Assembly (NCBI GenBank): GCA_946479705.1
Contig: CAMLHI010000006.1
Span: 1-31,255, forward strand
DNA length: 31,255 bases
Direction of reading: 5' to 3'
Origin: an uncultured Oxalobacteraceae bacterium
GTDB lineage: Bacteria; Pseudomonadota; Gammaproteobacteria; Burkholderiales; Burkholderiaceae
Position numbers and translations under genes: made by a program
In this document: one piece after another, positions 21,841 through 30,087 of the stretch
Layout: every line of letters begins with the position of its first letter
Position numbering within the stretch: the stretch's first letter is position 1
Notes under the pieces: generated by a model
What the model saw: the letters and a program-made list of their open reading frames with translations, nothing else
Database searches by the model: none
What the model was told of the DNA's origin: nothing

Positions 21841-24305
21841 ATTCTCGCTCGATAATTGTGTTCGTTGGCCCGCATGGGCGAAACCGCCTGGGCAATCCGG
21901 GCAGGCTCGGCTTCCACCTCGGCCCGCGCGCGGCGCTCTTGTGGGCGCAACAGGAAGTGTGCGAGCGCGGGCAACAGAATCAGTGCCCCCAGCATGTTTA
22001 ACAGGAACATGAAAGCCAGTAGGATGCCCATGTCGGCCTGGAACTTGATCGGCGACCAGGCCCAGGTGGCGACACCCCCAGCCAAGGTGACACCTGTCAG
22101 CATCACCACCTTGCCGGTGAAGATCAATGCTTGGTAATAGGCCTCGGACAGGCTGCGTCCCTGGCGCAAGTGGTCAAGCACGATGCTCATCACGTAGAGC
22201 GCGTAATCGACCCCGATGCCGACGCCCAGCGCAATGACGGGCAAGGTGGCGACCTTGACGCCGATGTTCAGCCATACCATCAGCGCCTCACACAGGACCG
22301 AAGTCAGCACCAGCGGCATGACGGCACAGACCACGGCGCGCCAGGAGCGGAAGGTGGCCAGGCACAGCAGGATCACCGCGCCATACACCCAAAACAGCAT
22401 TTCGCGATTCGCCTGCCGTACTACGATATTGGTCGCCGCTTCGATGCCGGCATTGCCGGCGGCGAGCAGGAATTGCGCGTCCTGCGTGTCGTTCTCCCGC
22501 GCAAAGCGTTCGACCGTGTCGACCACGCGCGACAGCGTATCGGCCTTGTGGTCTGTCAGGTAGGCGTAGAGCGTGAGCAGGCTGCAGTTTTCGTTGTACA
22601 GGCCGCGCGGCGCATTGGTGGTGATGGTGTTGAGCATGCCCTGGCTGCGCGCCAGGTCGTACCATTTCGGGCTGCCCTCGTCCAGGCCTACCAGCATGCG
22701 CCGGCCGAGCATGGCCAGGGAGTTGCTGGAATCGACGCCATCCATTTGGCGCAACTGCCATTCCAGCGCATCGACGCGCATCAGCGTTGCGTAATTGGTG
22801 CACCCCTGCTCGGGCGTCTTGACCATCACAGCGAAGACATCGCTACTGGCGCCGTAGTGGCCGGTGATGTAGGCATTGTCGCGGTTGTAGCGCGAGTCGG
22901 CGCGCAATTCGGGCGCGCCAGGGTCGAGATCGCCGATTTTCAATTGCAGGCTGGCCGCGTAGCCCGCCGCGCCGAGCAGCGCGGCACTGATGAGCGTACC
23001 TGCAGCCCAATTGCGCCGCGTGAAGCGGTCTAGGAAGGACCACAAGGGATGCTTGCCCTGTCCCGATGCAGCGGCTCCCTCGTCCTTCAGGCTGCGCGCC
23101 GCGGCGGCTGGACTGACGCCGATGTAGGACAGCAGGATGGGCAGCAGTATCAGGTTGGTGAAGATCAGGATCGCGACGCCGAGCGAAGCGATCAGCGCCA
23201 GGTCACGGATGACTTCGATCTTGATCAACATCAGTACGCCGAAACCGACCGCGTCGCACAACAGCGCCGTCAACCCGGCGAGGAACAGACGGCGAAAGGT
23301 GTAGCGCGCCGCCACCAGGCTATGCGTCCCGCGGCCGATGTCCTGCATGATGCCGTTCATTTTTTGCGCGCCGTGGCTCATGCCGATGGCAAATACGAGG
23401 AAAGGCACCAGTACCGAGTAGGGATCGAGCACGAAACCGAGAATCGGCAGCAGGCCGAGCTGCCAGGTCACGGCAACCAGCGAACAGACCACCACCAGCA
23501 GCGTGCTGCGCAGGCAGCGCGTGTAAGCGAACAGCACGGCCGTGGTCAGCAGAATGGCGCCGCCGAAGAACAGCAGGATCTGCTTGAGACCATCGATCAG
23601 GTCGCCCGCGACCTTGGCGAAGCCGATAATGTGGATGCCGACATTGTCCGACTCGTATTTGGCGCGCAGTTGTTCGAGCGCGGTGGACAGACGGCCGTAA
23701 TCGAGCGGCGCGCCGTCGGCGTATCTCGGCAGCAAGGGCAGGTAGATGATGGATGAACGGTCGTCGAACGCCACCAGTTGTCCGATCTCGCCGGAACGGT
23801 CGATATTCATGCGCAGGCGCGCCAGGCTCTGCGCTGAGCCATCGTACCCATCCGGGATGACCGGCCCGCCTTCCAGGCCATCCTCGGTCACCCCTGTCCA
23901 GCGTGTGGCAGGGGTCCACAGCGATTTCATGAAAGTGCGGTCGACTCCTGGCAGCAGGTAGACCTCGTCGTTGATCTTCTGCAAGATTTCAAGATAGTGC
24001 GTGTCGTAGATCGTCCCTTTGCGGTTCTCCACCGCGATGCGCGCGGCATTGCCCAGACCCGAGAGGTCGTTCTGATGGCGCAGGAAGTTGGCGATGTACG
24101 GATGCGCCGTCGGGATCATCTTCTCGAAGCTGGCATTGAGCTTCAGGCGGGTGGCGGTGCAGGCCAGCACCGCCGTGAGCACCAGGCAAAGCAGGACCAC
24201 GATGCCGCGGTGGTTGAACAGCACGCGTTCGAGCAGTGAGCCCGATTGGCGGTCGAATGCGGCCAATTCCCGGACGACGGGCTGGATGGTTGAGGACGGT
24301 TTCAT
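21837..24305 (-). CDS. RND superfamily (MMPL-type) transporter (module B)
   Basis: An 822-aa inner-membrane transporter related to the module A copy along its whole length. The first membrane bundle contains AIGMSHGAQ (Ser310-His311), the second GVGIGVDYALY (Asp700). Cys502 and Cys574 in the second periplasmic loop (PEQGCTNY, NENCSLLTLYAYLTDHKA) correspond to Cys495 and Cys569 of module A. The shared phrase PGAPELR is at the start of that loop. Its ATG overlaps the YCF48-like stop by four bases and its stop overlaps the FAH-family start. It should move a lipid-like or hydrophobic compound between inner membrane and periplasm, using the proton gradient; direction is unknown. Confidence 0.9.
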   Translation of the reverse strand: MKPSSTIQPVVRELAAFDRQSGSLLERVLFNHRGIVVLLCLVLTAVLACTATRLKLNASFEKMIPTAHPYIANFLRHQNDLSGLGNAARIAVENRKGTIYDTHYLEILQKINDEVYLLPGVDRTFMKSLWTPATRWTGVTEDGLEGGPVIPDGYDGSAQSLARLRMNIDRSGEIGQLVAFDDRSSIIYLPLLPRYADGAPLDYGRLSTALEQLRAKYESDNVGIHIIGFAKVAGDLIDGLKQILLFFGGAILLTTAVLFAYTRCLRSTLLVVVCSLVAVTWQLGLLPILGFVLDPYSVLVPFLVFAIGMSHGAQKMNGIMQDIGRGTHSLVAARYTFRRLFLAGLTALLCDAVGFGVLMLIKIEVIRDLALIASLGVAILIFTNLILLPILLSYIGVSPAAAARSLKDEGAAASGQGKHPLWSFLDRFTRRNWAAGTLISAALLGAAGYAASLQLKIGDLDPGAPELRADSRYNRDNAYITGHYGASSDVFAVMVKTPEQGCTNYATLMRVDALEWQLRQMDGVDSSNSLAMLGRRMLVGLDEGSPKWYDLARSQGMLNTITTNAPRGLYNENCSLLTLYAYLTDHKADTLSRVVDTVERFARENDTQDAQFLLAAGNAGIEAATNIVVRQANREMLFWVYGAVILLCLATFRSWRAVVCAVMPLVLTSVLCEALMVWLNIGVKVATLPVIALGVGIGVDYALYVMSIVLDHLRQGRSLSEAYYQALIFTGKVVMLTGVTLAGGVATWAWSPIKFQADMGILLAFMFLLNMLGALILLPALAHFLLRPQERRARAEVEAEPARIAQAVSPMRANEHNYRARI

Positions 24306-25426
24306 TGCGAGCCTCCGGTAGTGCGTGAAGCCGGTGTCAGGCGCACGACGCCGCCGAAGCCGGCGCCGATCAAGGTATCCGCCTCTCTGGCAGGCGCGAG
24401 CGCGGCAAGCGGCGCTCCCGGCGGGCGCATACGCAATGCGAGGGTCCGTCCGCCGTCGCCGCTTTCGAGCACTTGCCCGGCCTGATTGACGAACAGCAGA
24501 CGGCCATCCGAAAGCGCCAGCGCGCTGCTGAAGGACACGGGCGATGCCACTTGCGATTGCGTGAATGCCGAACGCTGCTCATCGTAGAGCCAGGCGTTGC
24601 CGCGCAAACCGCCGGCGAACACCTGGCCGGCCCCTGTCAGCGCCAGCGTGAACCAGCTGCCCTCGTACGGCGCCTTGATGCGCACGAAGCGCTTGCCGCC
24701 GTCGTCGGAGCGCGCGAAAAAGCCGCGTTCACCGGCAAGGTAGACGGTGGCGCCGCGTCCGGCTACCGCGTAAAGGTTCATGCCTTGCGCGTTGTCGGCG
24801 GCGGCAATGCGTGGCTGCCAGGTGACGCCGCCATCGCTGGTCGCAAACAACAGTCCGTATGCACCGGCGATGAAGCCGTTCTTCTCGTCGGCAAAATGAA
24901 GGGCAAGGAAAGGCTTATCCGGACCATCCTGCAGCCGGCGCTGTGCCGCCGCCAGTTCATTGTGCGCGGTCTTGTCGCGCGGCGCGGCGGCCACTGCGGC
25001 TTGCGCGGCATCGAGCGCCAATTGCGCCGCCTTCGCGCCGTCGAGCTGCTTGCGCCAGGTCTGTCCGCCATCCTCGGTATGCAGCACCACGCCGGAATGC
25101 CCGACGGCCCAACCTTGTTCGGCGTTAGGAAAAGCCACTGCGGTCAACGTGACCGAGACCGGCACCGGCGCCTGGCGCCAGTTGCGTCCGTCGTCGTCCG
25201 ACAACAGCACCAGCCCGCGTTCCCCGACCGCAACCAGGCGCTCGCCGGCGCGCATGACGGCCAGCATGGCGGCGCGTGCGGCCTTCGGCGTCGCCAGCGC
25301 GGGACGTTCGAGCGGATCGGCGACCGGCGCCGCATTGCCGGCCACAGCCGCCGAGCTCAAGCCGACCATGGCCAGCGCAATCAGCGCGGCGAGCGGCATC
25401 GGCCGCGTGCGTGTTTCTTTCGTCAT
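24302..25426 (-). CDS. YCF48/HCF136-like beta-propeller protein, exported (module B)
   Basis: A 374-aa exported protein with a signal peptide (hydrophobic PLAALIALAMVGLSSAAVA, likely cut after AVA). Five Asp-box-like repeats are visible (LSDDDGRNW, HTEDGGQTW, ATSDGGVTW, RSDDGGKRF, ESGDGGRTL), and GWAVGHSG matches GWAVGHWG in module A. It differs by an insert of about 40 residues after the second repeat (roughly 130-172), rich in Ala, Gln and Lys, probably a helical hairpin. Gene order also differs: here it precedes the RND gene and overlaps its start (ATGA). It is 18 bp after the amidohydrolase. A periplasmic adaptor role is inferred. An internal ATG at Met10 is an alternative start. Confidence 0.86.
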   Translation of the reverse strand: MTKETRTRPMPLAALIALAMVGLSSAAVAGNAAPVADPLERPALATPKAARAAMLAVMRAGERLVAVGERGLVLLSDDDGRNWRQAPVPVSVTLTAVAFPNAEQGWAVGHSGVVLHTEDGGQTWRKQLDGAKAAQLALDAAQAAVAAAPRDKTAHNELAAAQRRLQDGPDKPFLALHFADEKNGFIAGAYGLLFATSDGGVTWQPRIAAADNAQGMNLYAVAGRGATVYLAGERGFFARSDDGGKRFVRIKAPYEGSWFTLALTGAGQVFAGGLRGNAWLYDEQRSAFTQSQVASPVSFSSALALSDGRLLFVNQAGQVLESGDGGRTLALRMRPPGAPLAALAPAREADTLIGAGFGGVVRLTPASRTTGGSQ

Positions 25427-25444
25427 GTTATCTACGCCTCGCCT

Positions 25445-26851
25445 CTACACGAGGTTAGAAAAGAACTGATTGACGAAGCCTCGCGTCATCGCGTGGTCGA
25501 TGCGACCGAAGTCGTCCGACAGCCGCTCGCGCGAGCGCTCCAGTCGCTTGACCAAACCAGGCATGTCCACGTCCACCAGTTGGCCGTGGCGCTTCAATGC
25601 GCGGCCGGCGACGAAGACCGAATCGACATCCGATGCGTTGGCGTAGTACACCACCGCGGCCGCGGCATCGGCGGCCGCCGCCATGTGCAGTGAATCGGTG
25701 CGAATCAACACTAGGTCAGCCTGCTTGCCCGCCTCGATGCTGCCGATACGGTCCGCCAGTCCCAATGCGTCGGCGCCGCCGAGCGTGGCCATGCGCAGCA
25801 CGTCGCACGTCTTGAGCCGTATCTCGCGCGGCGCCTTGCCCTGCGATTCCAGGTCGCGGTTTTCCAGCGCCCGGGTGGCCTGCAGCATCATGCGCATCGG
25901 CGTGAACATGTCGCCAGCGTAGTTGGAGACGATGTCGATGCCCAGCGAGCTGCGGGCGCCGGCCAGGCGAGCCCGCTCGGCTACCGGGAAACCCATGCCC
26001 ATCTGCAGTTCGGTCTCCGGGGTGCTGGAGATGCCCGCGCCGCAGTCGCGGATCAGACCCAGTTCGCGGTCGGTGAAGGCGGCGCCGTGGACGAACAGCA
26101 GGTCGTCGCGCAGCAGCTTGCGCTCGGCGAGGCGCTCGACGTAGCGCAGTTTCTGGTCGTAGCAGCCCATCGCGATATGGCAAGAAATGCGTTGCGCGCC
26201 GAGCTCGCGCGCGAATGCCAGTTCGTCGGCGGCGGCCTCGAAAGGCAAGGCTTCGATCTCCGACGCCGTGCCGAACAGGATGCGCCCGGAATCGGAATTC
26301 AAGCGGTCGCGCCGCAGGCGCCGCGCGTCGTCGCGCAATAGCGCCGCATCCGGCCCCGGCCGGAACGGAAAGTGCTGCGGATTGGGAAACAGGCCATAGC
26401 AGAACAGCCCGCGGATGCCGCTCGCCTCCAGTCCGTCCAGGGCCTGGTCGGCATGGTCGGGCGAATTGATGATGTGGCAGTGGTCGACGATCGTCGTGAT
26501 GCCGGCGGCGACCGCCTCCAGCGCGCCCGCATGGTTGCCAAGCCGCGCGTCTTCCGGCGTGTACAGGGACGAGAAGCTCATGCGCATATCGGCCAGATAG
26601 TCGTACAGCGACCAGTCGGCAGCCGTTGTGCGCAGCTGGGTCTGCCAAGTGTGGCGGTGGGTGTCGATGAAACCCGGCAGCACGATATGGCGCGCGGCGT
26701 CGATGACTTGCGCATTGTTGGCCTCGATGCGCGGCGCCACTTCGACGATGCGCTCGCCATCGATCAAGATGTCGAGGCGCTCCTCGCCGCGGCCATCAGC
26801 CATGGTCAACACGCGGCCGCCGCGGATCAGGGTAGGCACAGAATCAAACAT
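25445..26851 (-). CDS. Amidohydrolase family protein (TRZ/ATZ-like)
   Basis: A 468-aa metal-dependent amidohydrolase of the TRZ/ATZ-guanine deaminase branch. Likely metal and catalytic residues are His65 and His67 (GFIDTHRHTWQ), His225 (ISCHIAMG), His255 (LLFVHGAAF) and Asp306 (SLGIDIVSN). The C-terminal IGSIEAGKQADLVLI is typical. Such enzymes deaminate or dechlorinate N-heterocycles or hydrolyse cyclic amides. The start has AAGGAG seven bases upstream; the gene lies 20 bp after the DUF1329 gene and 18 bp before the YCF48-like gene. Its presence inside an envelope transport operon suggests a nitrogen-containing substrate. The exact reaction is not readable from the sequence. Confidence 0.88.
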   Translation of the reverse strand: MFDSVPTLIRGGRVLTMADGRGEERLDILIDGERIVEVAPRIEANNAQVIDAARHIVLPGFIDTHRHTWQTQLRTTAADWSLYDYLADMRMSFSSLYTPEDARLGNHAGALEAVAAGITTIVDHCHIINSPDHADQALDGLEASGIRGLFCYGLFPNPQHFPFRPGPDAALLRDDARRLRRDRLNSDSGRILFGTASEIEALPFEAAADELAFARELGAQRISCHIAMGCYDQKLRYVERLAERKLLRDDLLFVHGAAFTDRELGLIRDCGAGISSTPETELQMGMGFPVAERARLAGARSSLGIDIVSNYAGDMFTPMRMMLQATRALENRDLESQGKAPREIRLKTCDVLRMATLGGADALGLADRIGSIEAGKQADLVLIRTDSLHMAAAADAAAAVVYYANASDVDSVFVAGRALKRHGQLVDVDMPGLVKRLERSRERLSDDFGRIDHAMTRGFVNQFFSNLV

Positions 26852-26871
26852 GAATATCTCCTTGAAATGGC

Positions 26872-28242
26872 TCAGCGCACGCCGTCGCCGGCCAGCGAAT
26901 CGCTCGTGAAATGGCTATCGGAAAGCGGCGCCTGCAACTTGTAGTGCACCGGCTTTTCGTTGAACATGCCGGCCGAATACCAGGTGCCGGACACCATGTC
27001 GTAGAAGCCGAACATCTTCGAGGCCAGGCCCGGCATGTCGGGCGCGGCAAAGGGGATCTGCCAGAGCGTGTGCCAGAGCTGGCCCTTGGCATCCCAGCGG
27101 TCGGCCAGCAGGCCCATCCAGGAATCCTCGTCAATGTAATAGAGCGAACGCGGCGCAACATGGCGCTCACCCTCGCGCAGGGCGGCCTCGACCACCCAAA
27201 CGCGGTGCAGTTCCCAGCGCACATGATCGGGATTGAGGTGATGCGCGCCCAGCACTTGCGCATCCTTGGCCGGCTGCAGCGTGCGGTTGCTGTTGTAGGG
27301 GACGTACATCTCCTTCTTGCCGAGCAGCTTCCAATTGAAGCGCCCGGTACGGCCAGTGAACACTTCCAGCTCGTCGAAGGTCATCACGCCGGCGGTCGGC
27401 GTGGCGGGCGTGTCGCAGCAGGCATTGGGCAGCTTGCGCACACGGCGCTGGCCGGTCAGGTAGAGCCAGCTGGCGGTACGATCGTCATTGGTGTTCTGGC
27501 GACCGACGATGCCTTCGCCGGCGCGAATCGCCGGCCCCCGGCTCAACAGGCGGATCAGGTAATAGTCGCCGTTCCACTTGTCCGGCGCGGCATCCTTGAA
27601 ATAGTAAGGATTCTGCTGATCGGAGAGCAGGTCATTGGTCAGCACCGCTCTGCCATCGGCGGTAATGACGTATTGATTGCCTTCCCAGTGCCATGCCTGC
27701 CCGCTCCAGCGCAACAGGTGATTCCACATCACCTCGACGCCGGACTTCGGGATCGGGAAAGGAACCCCACCATGGGCGCCTTTCGGCTGCTGCCCGCCGG
27801 GGCCGTCGACGATGTGGGCGGCGCTCGCATTTTTATAAGTGTTGTCGTACACCCATTGCGGTGCGGCGGCCGTGCGGTGGGTCGGATAGACGTCGATGCG
27901 GTAGCTGTCCGGGTATTTCTTCAGCAAGGCTTTGCTGCCGTCGGTAAGCTTGTCGGCGTACTGAGCCATGTTGCTGGCGGTGATCGAGAACTGGGGCTTC
28001 TCGCTGGCGAACGGATCGGGCCGCCGCCCCCCGTTCTGGAAGCCGGGCGCCGGTTTGATTTCGCCGCCCGTCCAGGCCGGAATGGTGCCGTCCTTGTTGC
28101 CCGCCTTTTCGGCGCCGAGCGGCGTCAGATCCGACTTGAGCTTGGCCGCTTCATCTGCGCTGACGACTGCCAGCGCGCTTTGGCAAGTGACGATCAGCAT
28201 GCCCAACAGCGCCGCACGCAGCGGCAATGGCGAGGTTTTCAT
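26872..28242 (-). CDS. DUF1329 family exported protein (module B)
   Basis: A 456-aa exported protein with a signal peptide (KTSPLPLRAALLGMLIVTC, then SALA). The mature part begins with the usual DUF1329 phrase AAKLKSDLTPLGAEKAGNKD followed by GTIPAWTGG. DUF1329 proteins are thought to be periplasmic or outer-membrane-associated, LolB-like lipid-handling proteins, and are nearly always next to a DUF1302 barrel. The frame stays open to 28398, but ATG 28240-28242 has AGGAG eight bases upstream. It is 17 bp after the DUF1302 stop. In pseudomonads such pairs with a LuxR regulator have been tied to growth on hydrophobic substrates (recalled, not checked). Module A has no such gene. Confidence 0.9.
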   Translation of the reverse strand: MKTSPLPLRAALLGMLIVTCQSALAVVSADEAAKLKSDLTPLGAEKAGNKDGTIPAWTGGEIKPAPGFQNGGRRPDPFASEKPQFSITASNMAQYADKLTDGSKALLKKYPDSYRIDVYPTHRTAAAPQWVYDNTYKNASAAHIVDGPGGQQPKGAHGGVPFPIPKSGVEVMWNHLLRWSGQAWHWEGNQYVITADGRAVLTNDLLSDQQNPYYFKDAAPDKWNGDYYLIRLLSRGPAIRAGEGIVGRQNTNDDRTASWLYLTGQRRVRKLPNACCDTPATPTAGVMTFDELEVFTGRTGRFNWKLLGKKEMYVPYNSNRTLQPAKDAQVLGAHHLNPDHVRWELHRVWVVEAALREGERHVAPRSLYYIDEDSWMGLLADRWDAKGQLWHTLWQIPFAAPDMPGLASKMFGFYDMVSGTWYSAGMFNEKPVHYKLQAPLSDSHFTSDSLAGDGVR

Positions 28243-28259
28243 GAGGTTTCTCCTGTTCT

Positions 28260-29930
28260 TCAGAATGTGCGGTAGACCGTCAGCGAGACGAAGTCGCGGT
28301 CCTTGAGTGATTGCTTGTACGAGACATGGCCGCCGGCGCTGTCGAGGAAGCTGCCTTCCGGCCCGCAGAAATGCGTGTAGTTCAGGCCGAAACGCCATGC
28401 ATCGAGATAGGCGCCGGACAAGCCGACACTGAGATCGCCCACCCCTTTGCCGTAAAAGGAGCTGACAACGGAGGAATTCCCGCTCAAGCCGTAGCCGACA
28501 CCGATGGGCACCGACAGATCGAGGCCCGGCATCAGCTGGCGGTACTTGGGTTCATAGACCACGCGAATGTTGGTGGCGTCGCGCGACGCATTCGGATTGA
28601 GTGCGCTTGCGTTCCTGGTGACGCTGGTAGCCCGGTTCCACGCAATTTCGCCCACCAGGTCGGCTTCATGTGAAATGAAGTTCGGCCCGAGCGATGCGAT
28701 CCAGGAAAGCTGCGCATGCGCCGAATTGCCGACGGCATAGAGCGGATTCCCGTTGTTGTTGCCGGCGGCCAAAGGATCGGTCTGCGCATCGCTGGCAAGC
28801 GGCGTAGCGCGGCGGATCGACACCTCGGCGGCAAAGTTGACATTGCCGACAGTGGTCGTCCCGCTGGCGCCATACGCGCCAATGTCTTCTGGATAGACCA
28901 GCACGTATTGTCCAAGCTGACCGGTGGCGGGATTGAAGCCTGCGCCCGGGCGCAGATAGGTCTGCGGTGCCTTGTCGTGGTAGCGGATCGCGTACACGCC
29001 GTAATCGACGTCGCCGACGCGAAAGCGCACCTGCAAGCCGCCCTGCCCGGAGTCCTTGGCCTTCATGTCTGCGCCATGGAAGAATGCCGCCCCGGGGAAT
29101 GCTGGAATGAAGAGTCGTTCGCTGCCTTCCGCCGGCACCATGTCGACCGCGGAAAAATAACTGCCTACCGCCGGCAAACGCAGCTTCTCCCAACGGAACT
29201 GGTAGTAGGCGCCTATCGATACATCCGGGGTGAGCTGAAGCTGGCCGGAGACCTGCCGTGCCGGGCGCATCAGTTCCTTGAACTGCGTGTTCGGTACCGA
29301 CATCGCCTTGACCACATCGATCGAGCCCTGCCCGTTGGCGATGCCGTTGGCGCCGAAGAACAGGCTCTCGCCCCACAGCAGCGTGTGTTTGCCCAAGCGA
29401 AAGGTCGCCTTCGCATCGCCCAGTTCGGCCTTGCCGAAGACGAAAGCGTCGAGCAGTTCAGCCTTGCGGCCATGCAGGGAGCGGGTCGCCGAAGTAAACT
29501 GGTTGTTGGTCACGGAAACCTGGTTCGCGGTGGAGGGGGAGTCGTTGTCGTTGGACCGGTTGTAGACAGAGTCGTACCAGGCGGCGCCGCTCATCCGCCC
29601 GCCCCAGCCCTTGTAGGAAACATCGAATTCGCTCAACACGTCCAGGCGGTTGGAAATCGGGCCGCGCTTGAAATTGCGGTCGCCGTCGTCGGTGTTGGCA
29701 AAGCCGGGAAACGGCTCGGCGAGCAGCGCCGCCGACGGACGCTTCATGCGCGCCGCCGCGCTGTACTTGATCGTGGTATCCCATGCGACTTGCACGTCCG
29801 GGTTGCCGGTATCGATTTGGGAGGCCCGGGCGGCGGGGAAAGGAATGCATACTGCCGCGATGCAGGCAGCGAGGGCGAACGGGCGCGGCGCGCCGCCCGC
29901 CCGGGCAGTCGCGTGTTGAGTCTTGAACAT
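28260..29930 (-). CDS. DUF1302 family outer-membrane protein (module B)
   Basis: A 556-aa predicted outer-membrane barrel: signal peptide (hydrophobic FALAACIAAVCIPFPAARA), long beta-rich chain and a terminal Phe (LTVYRTF). Shared landmarks with the module A copy are LLWGESLF, the N-T-Q-F-K-E segment that follows, and YAIRYHDKAPQT. It should form the outer-membrane part of the module, perhaps a channel for a hydrophobic compound. I chose ATG 29928-29930 because AAGGAG lies six bases upstream; two upstream in-frame starts lack a site. It is the first gene of the seven-gene operon and is divergent from the luxR gene at 30088, over a 157-bp gap. Confidence 0.88.
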   Translation of the reverse strand: MFKTQHATARAGGAPRPFALAACIAAVCIPFPAARASQIDTGNPDVQVAWDTTIKYSAAARMKRPSAALLAEPFPGFANTDDGDRNFKRGPISNRLDVLSEFDVSYKGWGGRMSGAAWYDSVYNRSNDNDSPSTANQVSVTNNQFTSATRSLHGRKAELLDAFVFGKAELGDAKATFRLGKHTLLWGESLFFGANGIANGQGSIDVVKAMSVPNTQFKELMRPARQVSGQLQLTPDVSIGAYYQFRWEKLRLPAVGSYFSAVDMVPAEGSERLFIPAFPGAAFFHGADMKAKDSGQGGLQVRFRVGDVDYGVYAIRYHDKAPQTYLRPGAGFNPATGQLGQYVLVYPEDIGAYGASGTTTVGNVNFAAEVSIRRATPLASDAQTDPLAAGNNNGNPLYAVGNSAHAQLSWIASLGPNFISHEADLVGEIAWNRATSVTRNASALNPNASRDATNIRVVYEPKYRQLMPGLDLSVPIGVGYGLSGNSSVVSSFYGKGVGDLSVGLSGAYLDAWRFGLNYTHFCGPEGSFLDSAGGHVSYKQSLKDRDFVSLTVYRTF

Positions 29931-30046
29931 CCTTGTCTCCTTCATTGGATTTATTGTCACGACGGCAATCATCAGCGTATGCTTGGAGATGATGGCGTCG
30001 CGCTTTGCAAACAGCTATATTAGAAACGCTAGGGAAGTTTTTTAAT

Positions 30047-30064
30047 ATCGTTCAGATGAACGAT
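30047..30064. promoter_or_regulatory. Perfect palindrome upstream of luxR (putative LuxR operator)
   Basis: ATCGTTCA-GA-TGAACGAT is a perfect inverted repeat of 8-bp arms with a 2-base centre. It lies 23 bp before the luxR start and about 116 bp before the DUF1302 start. An AT-rich stretch (TTTTTTAATAT) sits next to it. Size and symmetry suit a LuxR dimer. It may repress luxR itself and serve the divergent operon. Confidence 0.62.
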
Positions 30065-30087
30065 GGTTTCGACGAGGCGGGAGGAAG

